From the NCBI GenBank assembly GCA_013397845.1, contig VZTG01009266.1, positions 124,001 through 188,000 of the forward strand: 64,000 nt of DNA, read 5' to 3'. Shown in pieces: positions 1 through 11,104 of the stretch. This stretch comes from Melanocharis versteri (taxonomy: Eukaryota; Chordata; Aves; Passeriformes; Melanocharitidae). Under the pieces are notes generated by a model. The model did not search any database. It was not told where the DNA came from and saw only the letters and a program-made list of their open reading frames with translations. Made by a program: the position numbers and the translations under genes. The first letter of the stretch is position 1, and every line of letters begins with the position of its first letter.

Positions 1-3000
1 AATTTGACTCAATGCAGGTATTGCCAGAGCTGGTATGACTCCTGGAGAGCCTCTCTGCACAGTTCTTCAGCTACAGGAGGCTTTATTAGTCTGGGCTCCA
101 TGCTGTGCACATCCAGAGCTGCTTCTGATCCAGCGCTGGAGCTAATCTGTTCCGTGGCATTAGATGATTGTGCAGCATTCTGCCCAGTGCTCCGAATTCC
201 CGGAATACCTTGCAGGTCTTATTAGCTGTAAAGCATCCAGTTCGGAGTACAGTGGGGACTGAGCAGCTGCATTCCCATCCAGCAGTCCCAGGTCAGGTGA
301 TGTGGAGCAGATCTTGCCTGGCTCTGTGCCCTGGGTTCCTCCCTGCCCCTCGGTGCTGGGTGCTGGATGCTGCTGTGTGCACACACGTCCTGGCTGCAGG
401 GCTGGTGGGCTCCCAGCCCGAGGGAAGAGCCCAGTTCTGAGGGTTTCTCTTACTGCTGCATCCCAGGTGTTATTCCTGGTCTGAGCAGTCCCAGGGATTT
501 AGTGTGATAATGATAGTTTTTTTTAATTGTGGTCTACTGTTCAGGTTCACAAAGCTGCCCTGTCATTCCTCCATGATGTAGCCAGTCACAGCTGCAAAAC
601 TGGCTTGGTTTGGAATTCAATTTCCAGCTATATCCTGATGTTATTTCTATTTTAAGTCACTAATTTAAATCAGGAATATCTAAATTTGTTAATAAAGTGC
701 AGTCCTAGGAACAATGCCCTCAGAATCATTTTACGAGATTCTGGCTCACTTTGTTTATGAACTTTTTGCAGACCATTTCAATTTCACTGTTATATGGCTT
801 CACCATTTCCAAGGTATTTGTTATGAAATCAAAAGTACTGCTGTAATGAAAATTGGACAGCTGACAGAATTAAGATTTATGCAGGAATGGGATGGTTGTA
901 GGTCTAGGCAAGCGGGGAGCATTTCTGTTCCTCTCTTAGGATCATTTGGTGTGGGAATGCAGCCCTACAAATCTCTCAAAGTGTGCCCAGCCTGTGCTTT
1001 TCACCTCTCCTGAGGAACAGCTCCATCCCTGTGCTGGCATTCCTAATGTTTGCTTCACCTTGCACTGGGAGTTTCCCTTTCTGTCCTGGAGCTGATACTG
1101 ATAGGTGAGGACAAACTTCAGTTCTTGTCAAACGATGTGTTAGGAACTCTTCTACTGCATTTCATCCGTGTTTGGCACTTCTTTGTCAATCCAGAGGAAA
1201 TGGTGCTTGTAAATGACCATTCAGAACATTTGGTCTTTTCATTAAATAATCTTTAAACACATCTCTGTCTCTTTTTTGGAATTTAAAAACATCCTGTCTG
1301 GTACTTTGATACTTCCGTATTGAGGACTTTCTTAATGGCCTTTCTCTCAAGCCCAGGAAGAGAAATAAGGGGTGTAATTGGGACTTTTTCCCAGGCTATT
1401 GGTGGCTTTCTGGCACATAATAAATACGAGCATGTTAAATGTATCCTACATCAAGAATGTCTCAGTTTCTGCGAGGTGATCTAGTCTTGTATTTCAGTAA
1501 GTATTGCAGTGGAAGTTATAATACAGTAGGTGATGTTCAACAGGAACAACCCCCTGTTCATTCCCTTCGTTCCCCTGAGAATCAAACTATGAATAAAATG
1601 ACTTTTGGCGGAAGTTTCAACTTGAAATAAATCTTAGGAAGTGGTGGAAGGTTGTTTGGAGAGCCCCAGAGCTTGAAACAAGATGTGGAGAGCCATGGAC
1701 TCTTCAAGTGTTTGGTGTTACATTAATTTGCTTCGTTCCCAATTAGTAACGTGACCTGGCCTTAGAGAGCTGCAAGCTCTGGATTGTGGCAGAATTAAAG
1801 CTCACCTGGAGCTTCTGGGGGATGGTGTCTGTGCAGGAGCACTAACAGTGCTGCTGGGGGAGTTTGAAAATCAAGTTCACATGAGTTAAAGCAAAGGCAG
1901 AATGTCATTGATGTCTTGGCCTGGATACATGGATTCAGCTTGCTTTCTGCTGCAGAGGAAGAAGAACTTCATTTATAACAATATCATATTAAAAGTATTA
2001 AGTGCATTTAGACCCATATGAAATGTTTGGTGCTAGTGAAGAGCAGGTCACAGTGTGAGCTTTGCACGGGTCCTTGTGTGGATGTTACTTCATATGTTTG
2101 GCAGAAAATCAATATGAAGGGAATGTCAGGTTGAGATATTAAAATGCTTAGGAGAGTCAAAAAGGGCAGCTGAGAACTTGGTCCTTCTGCTGTCACAGGC
2201 AGGATGATGTTGGCCCATACAAATAATAGGAAATAATTTAAAATGTTTAATCTTCTGGATTAATTTGATAGTAAACTAGAGAAAAAACACCTTGGTATTA
2301 GGTTTTTTTCCCGCCTCTGAGTTGTTTGTGTCACTGCAAGTTGTAAATGTTTGACTTCTCAGCTTGAAGCTTGCTAACCTGGAAATATGATTTCTTGTTA
2401 ATGCATATATCTTCCTGTCTGCTTGTTGGTGTGAAACTCCTGTTCTAGAACCGTAATCTGATTTTGATTAGTTTCTTTGGCTTAGAACAATAAGCATAAG
2501 CTCAGCATTTGTGAAATCCTGGAGAAAAGAATATTCTTAAAACCTATTCCTGGGATGTTGCTTTGAGATGAGTCAGAGGACTTTGGGTTGACAGTGTGTA
2601 ATTACGTGGACATTGTGAGATCTGAAATGATAATCAGACACAGGAATAAACAGTTGACACCGTGTGCAATAGATGCATTTCCTGGCACTCTTTCGTTTTG
2701 AGTGATAAATAAGTTGATTTTGCTCAGTGTTTCTCAATGACTGGTGGTAGCCTTGGTGAAGGAGGATGGAGCTGAGGAGTGCTAAGCCTTGTATAAGTCA
2801 TTTTTTGGTTATATTTCATCCTGTTATTCTAAAAGATAAACATGCTTAACTGAAATAATGAGTTTGATGAGGGCTAAGTAGCACATTGCTCTCAACCTTG
2901 AATTAAATGAGATTAAGTTTACTTAGGTACAAAATTGTGAAATGTCACATGGGTGTAAGGGAATCCAGTTTCAGATCTTCCCATGTATTTTCTCAAATGC

Positions 3001-4460
3001 AAAACTAGCATCTCTCATTCTTTAGATATTCATTTGCTGTTTTGTTCATTCATCTCGAAAATGGCATTGAGTAGTTGGTAAAAGCTGTAGGAAATAGCTT
3101 CAGCAGATACAAATATTGGTTCTCATGTGGTGTGTGTCATGCTCAGTGCTCAGGCTCTGTGAGCCTGCAGGCACAGCCTTTGATCTGTTCTAGGTGTCAG
3201 GAAGAGAAGTTAAAATTCCCCTCTCCTCCATCACCCCTTTATCTTGCAGGACGTGTTCATATGGTGGCCATGTGAAAACTCTGCCATATGAAACCCCACA
3301 ATGTTAGTTTGATCTCAGGGAAGGCCTCTCAATTCCAAAAATTTTTGAGTTCTGATAGTAGAATTACTCAGCGTGCAAGAAAACTGGAGAGCAGATACAG
3401 GGTGTGATGTAGCAGTGGGTTTGGAAAAGTTCCAGGTGTCTTTGGAGATCAAAACTTCAGCAAAAATCGATTTGCTGTCAAAGTTAACCTGGAAGGTGGG
3501 AAAAGGGGGCACAAAGACAGGCTCATACATGAGTTTACTGGACAGCTCAGCTTTCCCTTTATGGCAGTGGGGTTTTATGTAATTAGTTCAGGTCAACTCA
3601 TTATGCAAATAGCATTCATTAGGACTGTGAGAGCAGGTGACTGTTTCTATTGGAAAGGATTGAAGGACAAGGTTGTGTCTTACAAGCAGAACTGCTTTTA
3701 GACTTCGCAGGGCTGTCACACGTTTTGTGGAGAGGAGGCTCACGCTTTTTATAGTTACAGGGCTGGAATAGCTTGGGATGGTTGTTTTCTAAAAACTGGC
3801 AAGTTGTCACCGGAGTAAAACTCATATAGTGAGTGAGTAAAAGGGACTAATGTATAAACACTAATCTGTTCTCTAAAATGTTCCTGGAAGAATCTTCAGG
3901 ACTAATATTCTATTTCAAATCACCATGTAGTCATCTGGTTACCCATATGTTCATATTTTCTACAACAGTGCTCAGGTTTTCCAAGTGAAGTTTCAAGAAA
4001 ATTCTTTGAAAAAAGAAATTATGTATACTACAGAAATAATAGCTGATCTGGGAATAATCTTGGTTGGTCAAGTTACTGAATTTCCCGTGCCTACATTTTT
4101 TGAAGGAGAATGAAAATCCAGATTCCTGCCAGCAGCTGTTCCTAAAGCAGAGTGAGCTGAGTGTATGATTCTCTGTCAGCAGGCATCCAGGGGAAAATGT
4201 AAAAATTATATTTGTGTACTCATCCATATTAAAACTTTGTGGTGCCTGTCCCTTGCTTCCCCGCGTCGTGGATGTGGGCAGGTGCTCTACAAATCACACA
4301 GTTTGGCTCCTGTATGAATAAAGTGCCACGAGGCATCCACTGGCAACTTCATGAGGTTTAGTGCAGTGGGAGCTTCGTGTGTTTATGTATAATAGAATAA
4401 ACTTCTTCAGTTGGAAGATAATCTAATCTATTTTTTTTTATTCTGATTGTAACTGTTTAG
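1..4460 (+). other. 3' part of SLIT3 intron 3, no gene seen
   Basis: This is non-coding DNA upstream of the exon and is assigned to the intron by the acceptor at its end. Short open frames at 714-1013 and 1050-1256 show no recognisable domain and lack flanking splice signals in a sensible arrangement. I saw no interspersed repeat that I can name. The preceding Slit LRR exon, which should encode a motif like VIERGAFQDLK, was not found by eye in this stretch. Confidence 0.75.
4429..4460 (+). other. SLIT3: Splice acceptor and polypyrimidine tract of the SLIT3 exon
   Basis: A run of T residues at about 4432-4440 is followed by CTGATTGTAAC, which offers branch-point-like sites, and the intron ends in TTTAG directly before the exon. 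The order tract, branch-like site and AG is normal for a major (U2) intron. It also fixes the exon start, because only this AG gives the expected 72-nt length and reading phase. Confidence 0.85.
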
Positions 4461-4532
4461 GCGTCTGAACAAGAATAAATTGCAAGTCCTTCCCGAGCTG
4501 CTCTTTCAGAACACACAGAAGTTAACTAGGCT
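4461..4532 (+). CDS. SLIT3: SLIT3 internal exon (LRR 3 of domain D1), 72 nt, phase 2/2
   Basis: This exon encodes one leucine-rich repeat of SLIT3, a secreted glycoprotein that binds Robo receptors and steers axons, vessels and migrating cells. The first base completes a leucine codon begun in the previous exon. Then come 23 full codons reading RLNKNKLQVLPELL, then FQNTQKLTR, and the last two bases (CT) start another leucine codon. The pattern LxxNxL...LPxxLF...L is a Slit-type LRR. Compared from memory with human SLIT3 it differs only at two residues (N for S and Q for P in the FQ.T.KL segment). SLIT2 and SLIT1 differ at more sites (for example NRNHLQLF and NRNQLHML). By the human protein it covers about residues 114-138, between the LRR N-cap and the C-cap of D1; Robo binding lies in D2. 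Slit LRR exons are typically 72 nt with the same phase at both ends, as here. 'Exon 4' is inferred from the human layout. Confidence 0.95.
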
Positions 4533-4540
4533 GTAAGTAT
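4531..4540 (+). other. SLIT3: Splice donor of the SLIT3 exon (CT|GTAAGTAT)
   Basis: The exon ends CT and the intron begins GTAAGTAT, which matches the U1-complementary consensus at all intronic positions of GTAAGT. The exonic bases are not the common AG, but the intronic part is strong enough to define the exon well. Confidence 0.9.
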
Positions 4541-6777
4541 AATCTGATTTATTTTTCTGTGCTGTGCTTCTATTTTATGTTCCTTATTGTGCAGATTCAC
4601 ATGTTTGTGTTTTGACTGCGGCGAGAGGTTTAATTTTTGTGATATTAAACTGCTAGTTAGTAAGGGTTTTTTAGGGGATGTGTTATGTTTGCTTGTGTGT
4701 GGTTGTAATTTGGTAGAGCATAAATATCAGAGGGAAGAGAAACCACAGAATTTTTCTGTTCCTCATATATTCACCAGGATGACGTCAAGGTGACTTATTT
4801 TGAACTCTCTGTGTAGAGCTGCAGAAACCATGGAAAGTGTCAGGTTCACGTATCTGGTTCAGGCTAGATGTGCACAAAGAGAGAGTGCATAAACTTATCT
4901 TAAAGTAATAGAGGTATTTATAACTTCTTTAGTTTAGAAAATTACCCTTTTAACTAAGTCAAGGCTTTGCCAGATAGACCAGCAGAGTTATGGCTGCTGC
5001 CTCATCGGGCAGGAAGAGGAGAAATTATGGAGAGGTAAACAATTTTTTTCCTTGAAATATAAAAACTGTGTTGCCAAATGTTTAGATGGCATCAAGGCCC
5101 ATTTCAACAGCAAGAGAAGGATGACATGAACTTGGTGTTGTTTCTTTTTAGTGGGAGGAGGGAGAGGGTGGTGTTAGAACAATAACTGGATGGTTTACAA
5201 AATATATTTTTTTAAAAAATGTATAAAAATAAAACAGATGAGCAGGTGCCTGCACAGTTATTATCTAGAAAAGAGTCATCCGCCTTTTTAAAGGAGTAAT
5301 CAAAAGCTGTTTGAAATAATTTTCTGGATCCTGCCAAAGTTAAACTCATGATCCAGACTGGCTTTCTGAAATTTGGTAAAACTGTTCTTTTAATGCTTGA
5401 GTTTGTTTTATGGAAGATAAGATACTAAGAGTTGTGATTTGGTTAGTGAAATTGTGAAATTACTGAAAAAGTTCTCCATTCATGTGGAGTTTTTATAATT
5501 GTTTCAATACATCAGTGTGCAACCAAACAAACAATTTAGTCAGTGCAGTAAATTTTTCTTCCTGTGGAAATACAAACCACGTGGTGATGGGGCAGATTAA
5601 TTTTGGAATCAGATGACTTTAAAGAAGCAGGATCTTGGTTTATGTTTAAATGAGGCAAGCTGAACACTGGTGCTGTGCAACAAGTGACATTTATAGTTTG
5701 GAGAAATTCTGTAATGAACTTTTGGTGTTGTCCAAACTTGCTCATGAAAAACTGTACGAGTAAGTCAATGTCATTCTCCTGCAGATTTAAAAAATACATA
5801 AAAAATTTTAAGCTATGTGTTATAAGTATTTTGTTTTAAAATCTGCTTGGAAAAATCTTTGTTGGACGTGTTTTGCAAGCTTTGTCATGAGTTTTGAATG
5901 CACTGGGATATATTTGCTTGAGCTGAGCAGTTTGGTTGCATTTCCTAATGTTCTTTGCATGGTTTTGAAATTTTGCATCTTGAAACTCCGCTTGAGTATA
6001 AAGTGTGAGCTGGCACATAGTTGCAGATACCTTTATCTGGTCCCTGGAAGGTGCCAGTTGTAGTTATTTCTTAGAAGAGTTGCTTCACTTGGGTTGGTTG
6101 TCTAAGGATACGATGATGCTTTCAAGAGAAAAGCTTTTATAGAGTTTACCTGTATCTCTACAAATTCCAGCTTAACATGTTGAAAATGGCTCTGTGAGTG
6201 GTCTCATTGTACCTGGATATCATGAGAGGAGCTCTCTGGTAATTTGTGCTTTCAGTGGAATGCTGTGTGTGGTGATAACTCGCGTGCATCTGTCCTCAGG
6301 AACCTCGCACAAAATGGAGTTGGAAGTAGCTGAGGCTGTTCAGTAGCACGGAGTGTATTTTTCAGTAGGCCATGTAATCATGATACACGATAGGCCTGAA
6401 CAGCAAGGGCAATCATTTTCCTTTTAGAATATAAAGATTGTAATAAAGTTTCATAGAATGGAATGATTAATCTGAATGCCGCGTTCTGTAACGCCTCCCC
6501 ACGGATGCTGTCAGAACATTTTTCTTTATTCCCTGACGTCCATTCAGTCTTGCTTACTGTTGAACAGTGCACTAGATAGATCACTTCAACCCTGTTTGGC
6601 AGAAGAAATCTGCTTTTTCTTTTGAAGATACAAGTGCTATATAAGTAGAGTGTGTATTATAAGCAAATAAATCTTAGCTCAAGTGAACTGTTAGGGTTCC
6701 AAGTGTAGCTTGGTTGCGTGTTTTTCTGTCACGGGATAAGAATGAAAAATTTGCTTCCTACTAGAATTTGTAAAAAT

Positions 6778-6790
6778 ACACACACACACA
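6778..6790 (+). repeat. Short (AC)n dinucleotide run
   Basis: There are 6.5 perfect AC units followed by TGTATATG. This is too short to be highly variable, and no function is implied. Confidence 0.85.
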
Positions 6791-7838
6791 TGTATATGGT
6801 TGCTCTCTGTTGTTTCATGGTACTGTCGTGGTCCCACTGATGGATTCAGAGCTGTTCTTTCTTGCTCCTTTTCTGACCTGTCTGAATCCAGCAGTGCCCC
6901 TCTGCTCACAGCTGGCTCAGATGCTCCAGTGGAGGGGCAGTGGTGCCTGCATTCCTCTCTGCAGCTGCTCTCACCCAGCCTCACCAGAAGAAAGCAGAGC
7001 TGAGAAGGTGATGAAAGGGCATAAAAGCAGTGAAACAAAAATCGGTAAGACAGGCTGGTGCAGGGGTGAGGTAGATTCTGTGGAATTTACGAGGAGGGAA
7101 TTCAAATGAATATTAAAAAGTGTAGATAATGCTGGTCTTAATTTTAATTTTCCGTGGTACAGCTGTATTACTTCTGCTGCCATATTTTCCAACTCTTGAC
7201 TCCGAGTTACTCAGATGTTACTCCAGTATTTTCTTCTTAATAGTTATAATCCTCATAAAGTCGAAAGTCCGAAATCCAGTGTTTTAATTGTGTGAGCTTG
7301 CTACAGCTCAAACAATGCAAAATTTTCGAGAACTAAATATTCTGTGCAGTATGTCCAGATTGTAGGGTGTGGGTTTATTCACTGGAACGAAGAGCTCATG
7401 GTCTTGTCCATGGACGAAAAAGAGATGAAATCTGTGATTCTGAAGCTGCCCTCTCCAGCAGGCTTGCAGTGAATGTAACAGTCCATGGCTGTGTTAATGA
7501 AGGTACAAGCTCGACTTTTCTTTTTTTTTTAACATAAAGCTGAATAGAAAGATGACATTCTAAGTTTGGTAGCTTAATGAGAGTTTGAAAAGTGCGTATA
7601 TTTATTATGATGAATAGAATTTGGTGGAAATGGAGTGACTGACCTGATCAAACATGCAGGATTTTTGTGCGCTGGGGGGTTTTGGGGAAGACCTGTTAAT
7701 GCTTCAGGGGTAGTTAAAGGCTGAAAAAGCAACTGAGGGCTTTTCTCAGTGTTCTGTCAGCCAGGCTGAAACCTGGGACTTTGCTTGGAGGAATCAACTT
7801 TGTTTCTGCAGGTTGGTATCAGCAGAATCTCTGCAGCC

Positions 7839-7856
7839 CTGCTGCTGCTGCTGCTG
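7839..7856 (+). repeat. (CTG)6 trinucleotide repeat
   Basis: Six perfect CTG units lie in a locally GC-rich intronic segment. They produce leucine, cysteine or alanine runs in chance frames and should not be read as coding. Confidence 0.85.
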
Positions 7857-10800
7857 GGAATAGGAATGTAGGATGTGGTTGGTTGTCAGTGATGTGCTTG
7901 AAAAGCTGCAGGACAAACCTGGGGTTCTCGTGCTGTTCCATGTGCCCATGGTTTGGGACAGCAGTGCTGCTGTCCCTGCTGGATTCCGTGTGTGTCACCA
8001 GGCCATGCACGGTGCATTCCCACTGAAATCCACTTTCTGGTAACGAATGAAATCGAATTTAGAGTGCTTCTCAGATTATAACTGTGTCCTCAACCCTCAC
8101 CTCAACTCCAGGTACCTTTGGCTTTTTTCTCCAAGCCTCTCCTAAATTCTGAGCTTCGGGATATCCTTGCATCTTTTACAGGGCTGGTTAGGCTTTGTTG
8201 TCACATCTGGTTGGTATTACAAGCAGGAATATATATAGTGAAATAAACCTTACATGGAATGTGAGGCGTCCCACAAAACGAGTTTCTCGTAAGGCTTTGA
8301 GCCTTTTCTTCTAGAAAGGGTGGCTTTGAGACTCATGGATTTTGTTTGCTTTGGTTTAGATAAGGGTTTTAGGTTTAAGTTGGATGATGACCGAGCCATT
8401 GATTGGATTCTCTAGTGGAAATGTTTCTCATGGCTCTGTTGCCTTCACTGCCTGGGTTTTAAAGCTTCTGAACTGTTTTACCTGGGATAATTATCTAATA
8501 ATTCAAAATGCAGGCACTTTTAATGAGCAAACTGAATCAAGGAAAAGACATTTTTAATGAATTGAGAAATAAAAGCATGAAAGATCTTTTTTTTTATAGT
8601 TTCAGATATTTACTAATATCTATCCATAAAGGAACAGGTATTTTTAATGCAGGTGGTGAAATGCACAGAAAAAGTATAGTAAAATGAAACGTGTAATTTA
8701 ACAGCTATAAAACTAGGTTTTGATTCTAAGGCAGTTATTTTCTTATATCCAAAGCAACTCATGAAATTTACCCGCAAAGATTTGTGCCTGCTGGACTCCT
8801 GTTTCCTTCGTGTGCAAAGCTGATGTATAAAATGATTGTAGTGCATTTGCTTTTCACTAAAAAACAAGCATGCTAGTAGTCCATGAGATATTTACCTTTG
8901 AAAACACAGCAAAAGGGGGAAAAACCTCATTTGCCCACAAACACCCTGCCATGTAAGAATATATTTGTTTCATTGTTGAAGCCTCTGTACCTCAGGCTAG
9001 CTGCTCAGTAGTCATGGTAAAGCTCCTTTGTGTGTGTGAAAAAAACCTCTCAGAAGGGCTCTAAACTCGACTCTTGTAGTGAGAATTAAAACCTCTACCA
9101 AATTTATAGCCATGGACCATTTGTTGGGTCTATTTACTTTTAATGAACTGTCTCAATTCATTGACTGAGCAAACCAGGCTCTGGAAACGTAGGTACTGAA
9201 ATCGGATACCAAAATAGCAGGATAGTGGAAGCATCCATTAGACTCTGAAATGAATTTGTTTACTTTTTAGAGTAGTATCAGAATCTAGATTTTATTCGAA
9301 AACTGAGTGAGCAGAGCCCTATGATCCTGAACTGAGACAATTTGGGTCCATGGCTGTGCGTGCCCAATATCTTTGTGTTCAAATTTTCTAGTCATGGTGT
9401 CCCAATGTTTTATCATATTCATTCATAGTTATTTCTAAAGTAGGCTAAAGTAGCACCATCAGCAGAATGGAGATGTTGTAGAGGAGTTATTAGTTTTAAT
9501 AAAATGGCATTTCCTCTCAGTGTCAGGAACAGCCTGTAAGGAGTTGCTTGTTGCTAACATGGTGGAAGTATTTGTGGCACTGTGAGATTTGTCAGAGCTG
9601 CATCAGTGGGATGCTCATTTCTTGTCTAGTGGAATATTTTGAAAGCTGACTGATAGATGGGTAAAATAGTGAGTAAGTACTTGCAGCACACAGCACAAAT
9701 TCTGTGAGTAGCCTTAAAAAGAGGCGATACTCAGTTTTAGCAGGATCACAGAAGGGCTGAGGTTGTGTGCTGGGCTGACCCTGGCTGCACACTGGTGCCC
9801 AAAGCTGCTCTGTCACTGCTCCTCTCAGCTGGGCAGGGAGAGAAAATATAAATAAAGGCTTGTGCGGTGAGATAAGAGCAGGGAGAGATCCCCCACCAGT
9901 GACTGTCACAGACCTGGCAAAACAGGCCTGGCATGGGGATATTGACTTTACTGACAATGAATTCACAGTAGGGCAGTGTTTTATTTTTAGAAATTGCGAT
10001 TTGCCATCTCTTTTCTTGACTTGTCCACTTCCTTATGATATCAGTGTGTGTGCAGTGTGTGGATTTGATTTTGTGTAAGTAGTTTCCTTGGATGATTCCT
10101 GGTGGGAGTAGCAGGACCTGTTTGGTTAGTGAAGCTGCCCTGGTTAAAGATAAATAGGAAGGTGTTCTCACCTTCTCTGTGTGACACTGCTGTGCTGCAG
10201 GCAGGTGCTGCCCAGGTGAGTCAGTGCCTCCTGCCTGCAGCTGCACACGTGCAGTGTGTGTTGGATTCCCCGTGTCTGCTCTCCTCTGGGTGCCTGTGCA
10301 GCTCAGGTGTTTATTGTAGCCAGGGCTTGCACATGGAGGTGATTTGCCCAGGATTTGCTGCTCAAAGCCCCCTGAGGAGTGTTGTTTGTAAACCCTCCTC
10401 TGCAGCCCCATCCTCAGCCAGCTCCGAGCCTCAAACCACGGCTCCTGGTCAAGCTCAGCCTCTTTCATCATGTGGGTGTCATTAGAAGCTGTGCTTGGAA
10501 AAGCAACCAGATCATAAATTTCCGTAGTGTCCTCTTTGTTTCTCTGTTTGTTCTCTTTCTGGAAAGCAAGCTCTCCCAGATTGCTGCCTCAGAGCTCCAT
10601 TATCATTTCCCATTAAAGCAGGATCCTGACAATTCAATTGTTGCAGGAGTTTGAGTTACGGTGTTGCCATGACAAAAGAGCATGGGCTTGTAACAGGGTG
10701 TTTTTGTGGTTTTATCCACATCCAGTAATTGTAGTTTTACTGTGTGTAGATCGCAGCAGGTCTTTTCAGAAGACAGTAAATAATTACAGTAAGTGTTTGC

Positions 10801-11060
10801 TGGTCTCCGGGGTGCACTTCTGGCTTGGGAAAGATGTGCATTAGGTCAGGGGCTTGTGCTGCAGATAGCTGGATGACATTTACACCATTTATCAAGCTGA
10901 AGTCATTCGAGGTCTTCTTTTGGGCTCTGCTTGTAAATAATGTATGTAGACTTTTTTTAAAAAAATACAAGTACATACCAATTTTATTTGAAGAGTCTAA
11001 GGATTTTTTTCTGTCTAAATAAGCGTAGAAGAAGAATTAAAAATATAAAAGATTTTTAAA

Positions 11061-11104
11061 ATTATCATTATTACTATTATTATTGTTATTATTATTATTA
11101 TTTT
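11061..11104 (+). repeat. Imperfect (ATT)n microsatellite, about 44 bp
   Basis: About 14 ATT units with single-base interruptions (ATC, ACT, GTT) lie inside a strongly AT-rich stretch starting near 11.03 kb. The interruptions suggest an old array with limited slippage. Confidence 0.85.

Noticed and set aside
1050..1256. A 68-codon plus-strand frame with a protein-like hydrophobic pattern
   Set aside because: No family resemblance, no acceptor/donor pair framing it, and its length is ordinary for chance frames in this window.
8341..8415. A possible CR1 fragment around TTTAAGTTGGATGATGACC
   Set aside because: Only short stretches resemble the CR1 text and the flanks do not continue it.
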